Shown here piece after piece: positions 9,097 to 16,126 of a stretch of 64,000 bases of DNA. Where the stretch lies: the NCBI RefSeq assembly GCF_003426945.1, contig NZ_QURO01000004.1, positions 930,001 to 994,000 of the forward strand, in the 5' to 3' direction. The DNA comes from Thermus sediminis. Lineage in GTDB: Bacteria > Deinococcota > Deinococci > Deinococcales > Thermaceae. Under the pieces are notes generated by a model, which ran no database searches, was not told the DNA's origin, and saw nothing but the letters and a program-made list of their open reading frames with translations. The translations under genes were made by a program, and so were the position numbers. Numbering within the stretch: the first letter of the stretch is position 1; each line of letters begins with the position of its first letter.

Positions 9097-9399
9097 CTAG
9101 GCCCCCTCTTCCCCTACGGGGTAGAGCCTTTCCATCTCCTTCTGCAGCCGGTCCTCGGGCACCAGGTTCTCCCCGAAGACCAGGCGGCCCATGGAGAGCT
9201 CCTTCATGGCCCAGGTGACGGCGTTGGGGTCGTCGTAGAGGCCCTCGAGGGTGCGCATCTTGGGCCTTTCCTCCGGCTCCAAGACGGTGTTCTTGAAGCG
9301 GTGGCGCAGAAGCTGTTGCGCCCTCTTGGCCACCACCACCGTGAGCCGGTACTTGGAGTCCACCATGCCGAAAAGCCCGTCAATGCCCGGTTCCGCCAT
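9097..9399 (-). CDS. rpoZ: RNA polymerase omega subunit
   Basis: The small 100-aa subunit that clamps the beta-prime subunit and aids core RNA polymerase assembly. The sequence beginning [31 protein letters not shown] is typical of Thermus omega. As in many bacteria it follows gmk, here overlapping the gmk end by 20 nt, and abuts coaBC with no gap. This gmk-rpoZ-coaBC order is common across bacteria and supports the call. Confidence 0.95.
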   Translation of the reverse strand: MAEPGIDGLFGMVDSKYRLTVVVAKRAQQLLRHRFKNTVLEPEERPKMRTLEGLYDDPNAVTWAMKELSMGRLVFGENLVPEDRLQKEMERLYPVGEEGA

Positions 9400-10042
9400 A
9401 GTTCCTCCTCAGAATCTCATCCAGGTCCCTCTCCAAAACCTCGTCCCGCTCCAAAGCCCGCTCCAAGGCCCACCCCATGCGCTCCCGGCGGCAGCGCTCC
9501 GCGGTGACGATGGCCAGGAAGTCGGCCACCGCCTCCTCCAGGACGTCGTTCACCACCACGTAGTCAAAGACGTGGGCGTTCCTTATCTCCCACTCCGCCT
9601 GCTTTAGGCGCTTCTCTACCTTCTCGGGCCCGTCGGTGCCCCGGAAGACCAGGCGCTTCTTCAGCTCCGAAAGCGAGGGGGGGAGGAGGAAGATGAGGAC
9701 CGCCTCGGGCACCTTTTCCTTCACCTGTAAGGCCCCCTGGACCTCAATCTCCAAGAGGACGTCCTCCCCCCGCTCCAGGGCCCGCATCACCGGGGTCCTA
9801 GGGGTGCCGTAGAGGTGGCCCACGTACTCCGCGTGCTCCAAAAACCCCCCTTCGTCCAAAAGGGCCTGAAAAGTGGGCCGGTCCACGAAGTAGTAGTCCA
9901 CCCCGTGCCGCTCCCCGGGGCGGGGAGGACGGGTGGTCATGGAGATGGAGTAGAAGAGGCGGGTGCGCTCCAGCACCTTGGCCCGCACCGTGCCCTTCCC
10001 CACCCCGCTGGCCCCGGTCATCACGAAAAGCCGCCCCCCCAT
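9380..10042 (-). CDS. gmk: Guanylate kinase
   Basis: Phosphorylates GMP to GDP with ATP, in nucleotide metabolism. The 220-aa protein starts [18 protein letters not shown], placing the P-loop at about residues 10-18. It contains the GMP-binding segments [18 protein letters not shown] and [15 protein letters not shown], the usual guanylate kinase hallmarks. The ATG at 10042 follows a GGAGGG ribosome binding site and a strong promoter; the longer open frame to 10237 crosses that promoter. First gene of a five-gene operon. Confidence 0.95.
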   Translation of the reverse strand: MGGRLFVMTGASGVGKGTVRAKVLERTRLFYSISMTTRPPRPGERHGVDYYFVDRPTFQALLDEGGFLEHAEYVGHLYGTPRTPVMRALERGEDVLLEIEVQGALQVKEKVPEAVLIFLLPPSLSELKKRLVFRGTDGPEKVEKRLKQAEWEIRNAHVFDYVVVNDVLEEAVADFLAIVTAERCRRERMGWALERALERDEVLERDLDEILRRNYGGTGH

Positions 10043-10058
10043 ACCCTCCACCGGGGGA

Positions 10059-10087
10059 AGGATACCAGAGCAGGGCCAAGGGGACAA
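10059..10087 (-). promoter_or_regulatory. Sigma-A promoter of the gmk operon
   Basis: On the minus strand, TTGTCC (10087-10082), a 17-nt spacer ending in TGG, then TATCCT (10064-10059). The start site should be about 10052, giving a leader of about 10 nt with a GGAGGG ribosome binding site. Divergent from the amylase promoter. Confidence 0.8.
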
Positions 10088-10118
10088 GGATTTTTGTGAT
10101 CCAAGCACCTTTTCCCTG

Positions 10119-10127
10119 TGGTACACT
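10119..10127 (+). promoter_or_regulatory. Extended -10 of the amylase-family gene
   Basis: TGG-TACACT followed by 7 nt and the ATG at 10135. An extended -10 with leaderless spacing; no good -35. Confidence 0.65.
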
Positions 10128-10134
10128 GCCCTCC

Positions 10135-11562
10135 ATGGCTTGGTATGAGGGCGCCTTCTTCTATCAGATTTTTCCCGACCGCTTCTTCCGGGCGGGCCCC
10201 CCGGGCAGGCCGGCTCCCGCGGGGCCCTTTGAGCCATGGGACGCCCCCCCCACCCTACGGGGCTTCAAGGGCGGGACCCTCTTTGGCATCGCAGAAAAGG
10301 TCCCCTACCTTGTGGACCTGGGGGTGGAGGCCCTCTACCTGAACCCCATCTTCGCCTCCACCGCCAACCACCGCTACCACACCACGGACTACTTCCAGGT
10401 GGACCCCATCCTGGGGGGGAACGCCGCCCTTAGGCACCTCCTGGAGGTGGCCCACGCCCACGGGATCCGGGTGATCCTAGACGGGGTCTTCAACCACACG
10501 GGCCGGGGCTTCTTCGCCTTCCAGCACCTCCTGGAAAACGGCCCGGAAAGCCCCTACCGGGACTGGTACTACGTGAAGGACTTCCCCTTGAAGGCCTACA
10601 GCCAAAACCCCAACTACGAGGCCTGGTGGGGCAACCCCGAGCTCCCCAAGCTGAAGGTGGCGACCCCGGCGGTGCGGGAGTACCTCCTCGGCGTAGCGGA
10701 GCACTGGATCCGCTTCGGCGTGGACGGGTGGCGCCTGGACGTGCCCAACGAGATCCAAGACCCCGAGTTTTGGCGGGCCTTCCGCCGCAGGGTGAAGGGG
10801 GCCGACCTCAAGGCCTACATCGTGGGTGAGATCTGGGAGGAAGCGGACTCCTGGCTCCAGGGGGACATGTTTGACGCCACCATGAACTACCCCCTCGCCC
10901 GGGCCATCCTGGGCTTCGTGGGGGGGGAGGCCCTGGACCGAGGGCTGGCGGCGAAGACGGGCCTGGGACACATAGAGTCCCTCCAGGCCCTGGCCTTCAG
11001 CCACCGGCTGGAGAACCTCTTCACCCGCTACCGCCCGGAGGTGGTGCGGGCCCAGATGAACCTCCTCACCTCCCACGACACCCCCAGGCTCCTCACCCTT
11101 CTCAAGGGGGAGGTGGCCCGGGCTAGGCTAGCCCTCTCCCTCCTCTTCCTCCTGCCGGGAAACCCCACGGTCTACTACGGGGAGGAGATCGGCATGGAGG
11201 GGGGGCACGACCCGGAGAACCGGGGGGGGATGGTCTGGGAGGAAGGGCGCTGGCGGAAGGAGATTCGGGAGGCCGTAAAGCGCTTGGCCCACCTGCGTAA
11301 GGAGCACCCCGAGCTCCGAACCGCTCCCTACGGACGGGTTTATGCGGTAGACGGCCACCTGGCCTTTACCCGTGGGCGGTACCTGGTGGTGGTGAACGCC
11401 ACTTCCCTTCCCTTCCGCCAGGACTTTCCCCTGCACGGGGCCCTGCCCCGGGGATCCCAGGCGGTGGACCTCCTCTCCGGGGCGGTCTGCACCCCCATGG
11501 GGGGGCGGCTTTCCGGCCCCGAGCTCCCCCCCTTCTCCGTGGCTGTCTGGGTGGAGGCCTAA
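10135..11562 (+). CDS. Alpha-amylase family (GH13) glycoside hydrolase
   Basis: A 475-aa intracellular glycosidase of family GH13, acting on alpha-glucan oligosaccharides. No signal peptide: it starts MAWYEGAFFYQIFPDRF. A beta-alpha barrel is indicated by GVFNHTGRGF near residue 120 and the catalytic residues Asp202 (DGWRLDVPNE), Glu232 (VGEIWEE) and Asp315 (TSHDTPR). The C-terminal 90 residues look like the usual beta-sandwich domain. The FYQIFPDRF opening and compact size suggest neopullulanase, cyclomaltodextrinase or alpha-glucosidase-like specificity rather than secreted amylase, but the substrate cannot be fixed from sequence. The start is set by the TACACT -10 seven bases upstream. Confidence 0.88.
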   Translation: MAWYEGAFFYQIFPDRFFRAGPPGRPAPAGPFEPWDAPPTLRGFKGGTLFGIAEKVPYLVDLGVEALYLNPIFASTANHRYHTTDYFQVDPILGGNAALRHLLEVAHAHGIRVILDGVFNHTGRGFFAFQHLLENGPESPYRDWYYVKDFPLKAYSQNPNYEAWWGNPELPKLKVATPAVREYLLGVAEHWIRFGVDGWRLDVPNEIQDPEFWRAFRRRVKGADLKAYIVGEIWEEADSWLQGDMFDATMNYPLARAILGFVGGEALDRGLAAKTGLGHIESLQALAFSHRLENLFTRYRPEVVRAQMNLLTSHDTPRLLTLLKGEVARARLALSLLFLLPGNPTVYYGEEIGMEGGHDPENRGGMVWEEGRWRKEIREAVKRLAHLRKEHPELRTAPYGRVYAVDGHLAFTRGRYLVVVNATSLPFRQDFPLHGALPRGSQAVDLLSGAVCTPMGGRLSGPELPPFSVAVWVEA

Positions 11563-11584
11563 CGAGAAGGCTGCTAAGCGGCCG

Positions 11585-11598
11585 AACCCCAGTGGGTT
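11585..11598. terminator. Small hairpin between convergent genes
   Basis: AACCC-CAGT-GGGTT, a 5-bp stem in the 34-bp gap between the amylase gene and the convergent alkyltransferase-like gene, overlapping the latter's stop. It is weak and could be chance. Confidence 0.25.
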
Positions 11599-12040
11599 AA
11601 AGGGCCCCTTCAAAGCGGAGGAGCCAGAGCTTGAGCCCCTCCCGCCCGGCGAACCCCCCAAGCCGCCCATCGGCGTAGATCACCCGGTGGGCGGGGACCA
11701 AGAGGAAGAAAGGGCAGGTGCGGAGGGCCATCCCCACCGCCCGCGCGGGGAGGCCAGCGGCCTCCCCTACGGCGCTGTAGCTGGTGCTCCTTCCATAGGG
11801 GACGCGCCGGGTGGCCTCATACACCCCGACCCGCCAGAGGCCCAGGCCCGAATAGTCCAGAGGTATGTCCAGGAAGCTCGGCCTCTCCCCGCGGAAGTAC
11901 CGGTCCAAGGCCTCTGCCACCTGCTCCACCAAAGGGCCCGCCGCCTCCTTTCCACGAGGAAAGAGAGCGGGTTCCAGACGCCTCACCCCCCTTGCGGAAA
12001 CCTCCAGCCAAAGGGGGCCGATGGGGGTGGGAAGAAGCAT
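11597..12040 (-). CDS. Alkyltransferase-like protein (ATL), Ala in place of the catalytic Cys
   Basis: A 147-aa homologue of O6-alkylguanine-DNA alkyltransferase. The DNA-binding helix region with RAVGMALRTCPFFLLVPAHRVI is clear, but the catalytic PCHR motif reads PAHR (Ala117). It therefore cannot accept alkyl groups and belongs with the ATL proteins, which bind O6-alkylguanine and hand the lesion to nucleotide excision repair. An Ala-type ATL (TTHA1564) has been described in T. thermophilus, and this looks like its orthologue. The ATG at 12040 is chosen because the family starts at MLLPTPIGPLWLEV; the longer frame upstream is not family-like. Confidence 0.9.
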   Translation of the reverse strand: MLLPTPIGPLWLEVSARGVRRLEPALFPRGKEAAGPLVEQVAEALDRYFRGERPSFLDIPLDYSGLGLWRVGVYEATRRVPYGRSTSYSAVGEAAGLPARAVGMALRTCPFFLLVPAHRVIYADGRLGGFAGREGLKLWLLRFEGAL

Positions 12041-12134
12041 GGCTAAGTGCCCTGCTGCGGCTGGGGCCTCAGAAGGGGCCGCATTTCCCGCCCGAGGGGG
12101 ATAGGGGATTCGGCATGTGGTCCCCAGGGGGGTC

Positions 12135-13190
12135 TCAGCGCAGAGCCAAGGCGGGGGCAGAGGCCTGGCCGATGAGGAGGTCGGAGAGGAAAGTGCCGGG
12201 GAAGTAGTGGCCCAGGATCTCCCGATAGCCGAAGCCCGCCTCGGCCATCCCCCTAGCTCCCCACTGGGAGAGGCCCACCCCGTGCCCCGCCCCCTGGCCC
12301 ACCGCCTCAAAGCCCTGGAAGTCCACCAGGGCTGAGGGCAGACCCATGAGGCGGAGGAGGCGCTGGGCCTCAGGTCCCCGCACCTCTACCCCCAGGAGGC
12401 GCACCCTAGAGGCCCGGCCCGAGGGGCTCCGCTCCAACACCTGGGGAGGGTCCTGACCCCTAGGGGCAAGGCCCAAGGAGAGGAGGGCCCTCTGGGCTTG
12501 GGTGGGGCTTACCAGGAGGCGCCAAGGTTGCATCCGGGTGTAGGGGTCAGGCCGGGGGCGCAGGTAGGGAAGGGCCCTCTGGAAGACCTCCTCGCTCCCT
12601 GCGGTCATGCCCCCCGAGTCCGCGTGGTAGAGGGCGGAGATGGCCTGGCCCCCAAAGCTTAGCACCTGCCCCCGGGTGGCGGCCACCGCCTCCTGGTGCC
12701 TGGGCCTCTCGGCGGAAAGCCCCTGGTAAACCTGGCAGTGCACGTCCGGACAAAGGTCGTAGGGGGCCCTGGGGTTCAGGCGGTACACCGCAAAGGTGCG
12801 GGCGGCCACGGCCTGGGCTTTGAGAGCCTCCATGGGAAAGCCCTCGGGCATCTCCCCAGGCAGGACCCCAAGGAGGTAGTCCTCCAGGAGGACCAGGTTC
12901 ACCACGAGGAGCCTGCCCTCTTGGGTGAAGAGGCGGACCCCGCCCCGATAGGCACGGCCCCCAAGGGCGAAGTGGGGAACGTTGAGGTCCAGATAGGGGT
13001 AAACCCTACCGTCCACCACCACCCCCTCCCCGCCCGCCCGGGCCCGCACCTCCCCCTCAGGGGTCTTGAGGACCACCTCCTCTCCCGGAGGCACCTCCCT
13101 GAGGAGGACCCTAAGGAGGAGGTCCTTCTCCTGGCTCCGAGCGGAAAGGAGGGACAAAAGGACCAAGGGGAGAAAGGCCAGGCGCTTCAT
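12135..13190 (-). CDS. SpoIID/LytB-domain protein, exported
   Basis: A 351-aa protein with an N-terminal signal peptide (KRLAFLPLVLLSLLSARSQ). The SpoIID domain is recognised by LLEDYLLGVLPGEMPEGFPMEALKAQAVAARTFAV (about 105-140) and the C-terminal GHGVGLSQWGARGMAEAGFGYREILGHYFPG. In sporulating Firmicutes SpoIID is a lytic transglycosylase that acts on denuded glycan strands; homologues in non-sporulating bacteria are thought to remodel peptidoglycan. The start at 13190 follows a GGAGC ribosome binding site and an extended -10 placed in the last codons of bshC. Confidence 0.88.
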   Translation of the reverse strand: MKRLAFLPLVLLSLLSARSQEKDLLLRVLLREVPPGEEVVLKTPEGEVRARAGGEGVVVDGRVYPYLDLNVPHFALGGRAYRGGVRLFTQEGRLLVVNLVLLEDYLLGVLPGEMPEGFPMEALKAQAVAARTFAVYRLNPRAPYDLCPDVHCQVYQGLSAERPRHQEAVAATRGQVLSFGGQAISALYHADSGGMTAGSEEVFQRALPYLRPRPDPYTRMQPWRLLVSPTQAQRALLSLGLAPRGQDPPQVLERSPSGRASRVRLLGVEVRGPEAQRLLRLMGLPSALVDFQGFEAVGQGAGHGVGLSQWGARGMAEAGFGYREILGHYFPGTFLSDLLIGQASAPALALR

Positions 13191-13210
13191 AGCTCCAGAT
13201 CCAGAACCAT

Positions 13211-13219
13211 GTTATAGCA
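13211..13219 (-). promoter_or_regulatory. Extended -10 of the SpoIID-domain gene
   Basis: TGC-TATAAC on the minus strand, overlapping the stop codon of bshC (TAA is part of TATAAC). The predicted start is about 13204, giving a short leader with a GGAGC site before ATG 13190. Confidence 0.55.
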
Positions 13220-14699
13220 CCAGCACCGCCCGCCCCTCCAGAGGGGCCTCCCGCAGCCTCTCAAGGGCGTCCCTATGGCGAAGGACGTACATGGCGAAGG
13301 GATAGACCCGCTCCTGGGGGAGGCCGAAGGGCTGGAGGTGGCGCCTCAGGCGCTCCAGGTGGTGGAGGAGGGCGGCGTCCTTGCTTAGCCTCGCCCGGAG
13401 GACCTTCCTTAAAAGCCTCTCTCCTTCCCCGGAAAGCCTGGCCCGAAAGCGGCGGAAGGGGCGCTCCAGGGTGGGCTCCAGGGCCGCGGCCCTTTCCGCC
13501 AGGGCCTGCACTTCTTCCAGGATCCGGGCCACTTCCCCCTCCACCTCCTGGAAGCCCTCCATCACCCCCCTTGCGGCCCCCAAAAAGGCCTCCTCCCCTC
13601 GGTCCACGAAGGCCCAGGGGTCCAGGCGGTACCTTTCGAGGATGCGCCTGGTGGGGGGCTCCAGGACCACCCCCTGCATCCTCAGGAAAAGGGCGGGCAC
13701 GGGGAGACCATAGAGGGCGTAGACCCCGGGGAGCTCGGCCACGTAGCGGAACTCGTTGGGCCCCACCACGAGGCCCGCCGTGGGCAGGACGAGGTCCTGA
13801 AAAACGGGCCTCAGGCCCGCCGCCGGGGTGAGGCGGGCGGGATCGGCCTTTAGGATCTGCAAGAGTTCCCTTTTGCTATAGCGCCTTACCCCGTCGCTAA
13901 AGCCCCCCTCCCAGTAGAAGAGGAGCCTGCGGGCGTCGGTTTCCAAAAACAGGTTGGTGGCCCCGGGCTTGCGCCCCAAGGGGGGCTTCCCCCCTAGGGC
14001 CCGGATGCGGGCCGCCTCCCGGTTGATGGCCTCGGCGCTGGCCAAGGGGTCGGAAAGCTCCCGCTCCAGGGCCTCCTGGAAGAGGGGGGAAAGCTCCTCC
14101 GCCATGGGGTCAAAGGGGATAAGCCCCCGCTCCCCCAAGAAGGCCAAGAGGAGGCGGGCGAAGAACTCGGAGAGGGTGGCCCCCTCGAGGGCGTAGGCTA
14201 CCCGGGCCTCCCCCGCCCAAGGCCCCAGGAAGCCCGCCAGGGCCTCCCGGTAAGGGGCCAGGGGGATGCGGCCAGAGGGCAAGGGAGGTAGGGGAAGGGA
14301 GAGGGTGCGGATCTCCTCCTCCAGCAGGAGATGGAGGTGGCGTACCTCCTCCACGTCGTGGTCTTGGGAGGCCACCCAGAAGACCCCCGCCGCCCCCACC
14401 CTCTCGGCCAGGCCCAAGGCGGTGTGGGCCTTGTAAAACGTGAGGGCGGGGCCACCGAGTAGCCCCGCCTGTTGGCCCGCCACCACCGCTCCCTTGCGGA
14501 GGCGCTCCAGAGCCACCAGGACCTCCGGGGGAGCGGAAAGGCGCTTGAGGTAGGCGGAAAGGGCCTGAAAAAGCCTTGGGTGCCCCTCCCGGCCCAGGCG
14601 GGCCCTTAGGGCCTCCTCCCCCTGGGGGAGGTCCAGGAGCCGGGCCAGGGCGGTGGGCTCCACGCTCCCAAGCCTAAAGGGCCTCGCCCAGCCGGACAA
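13212..14699 (-). CDS. bshC: Putative cysteine ligase BshC (bacillithiol synthesis)
   Basis: The last enzyme of bacillithiol synthesis, adding cysteine to glucosaminyl-malate. A protein of up to 495 aa with the family motifs GQQAGLLGGPALTFYKA (75-91) and WVASQDHDVEEVRHL (108-122), and a helical coiled-coil region around 375-450 rich in Glu, Arg and Leu. It overlaps the end of the upstream crp-like gene by 26 nt if the TTG at 14699 is used; a GTG at 14663 after GGGAGC is a good alternative. The other bacillithiol genes (bshA, bshB) are not in the window. Confidence 0.88.
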   Translation of the reverse strand: MSGWARPFRLGSVEPTALARLLDLPQGEEALRARLGREGHPRLFQALSAYLKRLSAPPEVLVALERLRKGAVVAGQQAGLLGGPALTFYKAHTALGLAERVGAAGVFWVASQDHDVEEVRHLHLLLEEEIRTLSLPLPPLPSGRIPLAPYREALAGFLGPWAGEARVAYALEGATLSEFFARLLLAFLGERGLIPFDPMAEELSPLFQEALERELSDPLASAEAINREAARIRALGGKPPLGRKPGATNLFLETDARRLLFYWEGGFSDGVRRYSKRELLQILKADPARLTPAAGLRPVFQDLVLPTAGLVVGPNEFRYVAELPGVYALYGLPVPALFLRMQGVVLEPPTRRILERYRLDPWAFVDRGEEAFLGAARGVMEGFQEVEGEVARILEEVQALAERAAALEPTLERPFRRFRARLSGEGERLLRKVLRARLSKDAALLHHLERLRRHLQPFGLPQERVYPFAMYVLRHRDALERLREAPLEGRAVLVL

Positions 14700-15294
14700 G
14701 GGCCTTGGGATCCCGGACCTCCACCCGGCGGTAGCCCAGGTCCACCACCCCTTGGAGGGCCCAATCCCCCAGGAGCTTGGTCACCGTCTCCCGGGTGGCC
14801 CCCACCATGCGGGCCAGGTCCTGGTGGGAAAGCCCTACCTCCCCCGCCCCCCGCAGCTCCAAGAGGAGGCGGGCTAGGCGCTGGGCCACGGGGAGGTGGC
14901 GCATTTCCCAAAGCCGCCGCTCCGCCGCCTTGAGGCGGGCGTAAAGGGCTTTTAGGAAGAAGCCCTGGGCCTCGGGAAAGCCCTCCAGAAGGGCCAGGAG
15001 ACCCTCCTTAGGAGCGAAGAGGAGCTCGGCGTAGGTAAGGGCCGTGGCCCCGGAGGTGCGCCCCCTTTCCCCCACCAGGACCTCCTCCCCCAGTAACCCC
15101 CCCGGGCCCACCACCCCCAAGGTGGCGGGCTCAGCGCCGGCTGAACGCTCCAGCCATACCAGCCCCTCCCGCACCAGGTAGAGCCCATCCGCCCCGTCCC
15201 CCTCCCGGTAGAGGGCGCTCCCCCGGCGCACCCGAAGGGGCTGGAAGGCCCGGGCGGCCGCCTGGCGGGCCTTGGGGCTCAGTTCCTGGAACAT
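14674..15294 (-). CDS. Crp/Fnr family transcriptional regulator
   Basis: A 206-aa regulator. Residues 1 to about 115 are a cyclic-nucleotide-binding fold with GGLLGEEVLVGERGRTSGATAL (65-86), which keeps the Glu and Arg-Thr-Ser typical of cAMP-type phosphate binding. A dimerisation helix follows, then a winged helix with LSHQDLARMVGATRETVTKLLGDWALQG (155-182), the Crp/Fnr recognition pattern. No N-terminal Cys cluster is present, so it is not an oxygen-sensing Fnr. Its own leaderless promoter uses the mqnD stop codon as part of the -10. It is transcribed into bshC, which suggests that it shares a transcript with bacillithiol synthesis; its regulon is unknown. Confidence 0.88.
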   Translation of the reverse strand: MFQELSPKARQAAARAFQPLRVRRGSALYREGDGADGLYLVREGLVWLERSAGAEPATLGVVGPGGLLGEEVLVGERGRTSGATALTYAELLFAPKEGLLALLEGFPEAQGFFLKALYARLKAAERRLWEMRHLPVAQRLARLLLELRGAGEVGLSHQDLARMVGATRETVTKLLGDWALQGVVDLGYRRVEVRDPKALVRLGEAL

Positions 15295-15300
15295 ACCCTG

Positions 15301-15306
15301 AGTCTA
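15301..15306 (-). promoter_or_regulatory. -10 (TAGACT) of the Crp-like regulator
   Basis: The mqnD stop codon TAG forms the first half of TAGACT, followed by 6 nt and the ATG at 15294. Leaderless spacing. Confidence 0.55.
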
Positions 15307-16121
15307 CAGAAAGAGGGGCTGGGAAGAAGGGGGAAGGAGCCCCCGGGCCTCGGCTTCGGCCAAGAGCCTTTCCACCGCCCTTTGCCCTTCCTCCCCCACG
15401 TCCAGGGAGTAGGCGTTCACGTAGGTGCGCACGTGGGCCCAGATCACCTCCTCCGAGAGCTCCTGGGCGTGGGCCTTGAGGTAGGGCAGGACCTCCTCGG
15501 GGTGGGCGTGAGCGTACTCCAGGCTGGCCCGAACCGCCTGGTCCAAGGCCCGGATCAGCTCCTCTCCCAGGTCCCGCCGGGCCAGGATGGCCCCCAGGGG
15601 CAGGGGGAGGCCCGTCTCCCCTTCCCACCACTCCCCCAGGTCCAGGAGCTTCACCAGGCCGTACTGGGGGTAGGTGAAGCGGCTTTCGTGGATGATGAGC
15701 CCCGCCTCCACCTCCCCCCGGGCTACCAGGGGCAGGATCCGGTCGTAGCGCACCTCCACGGGTTCAAACCCCTCCCCGTATAGGGAGAGGAGCAAGAAGG
15801 CGGTGGTGTTCCGCCCAGGGATGGCCACCCGCGCCCCCCGGAGGTCCTTTAGGGGCTCCCGGGCCACCAGGAGGGGCCCCACCCCCCGGCCCAGGGCCCC
15901 CCGCTCCGCAGGGCCACGTATCCCTCCCGCACCCGGCCATAGGCGGCGTAGGAGAGCTTGGTGAGGGGAAGCCTGCCCTCTATGGCCCAGCGGTTCAGGG
16001 TCTCCACATCCTCCAAAACCGCCTCCACGGGGCGGGGGGTTTCCACCAGGCCGTGGGCCAAGGCGTAGAAGATGAAGGTGTCGTTGGGACAGGGGGAGTA
16101 GCCTAGCTTCAAGGCCTCCAT
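15304..16121 (-). pseudogene. mqnD: 1,4-dihydroxy-6-naphthoate synthase MqnD, apparent single-base frameshift
   Basis: MqnD of the futalosine (alternative menaquinone) pathway, converting cyclic de-hypoxanthine futalosine to 1,4-dihydroxy-6-naphthoate. The N-terminal part (MEALKLGYSPCPNDTFIFYAL through YVALRSGG) is open from ATG 16121 but then leaves frame. The C-terminal part, VGPLLVAREPLKDL through RGLLPPSSQPLFL, is in another frame ending at 15304. Adding one G to the 6-base G run at 15897-15902 restores a continuous 272-aa protein reading ALGRGVGPLLVAR, the length and sequence expected for Thermus MqnD. A second G run at 15882-15887 is an alternative site. It may be a sequencing error, a true null mutation, or a slippery site. 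Both halves are well conserved, which argues against old decay. Confidence 0.85.
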
Positions 16122-16126
16122 AGGCC

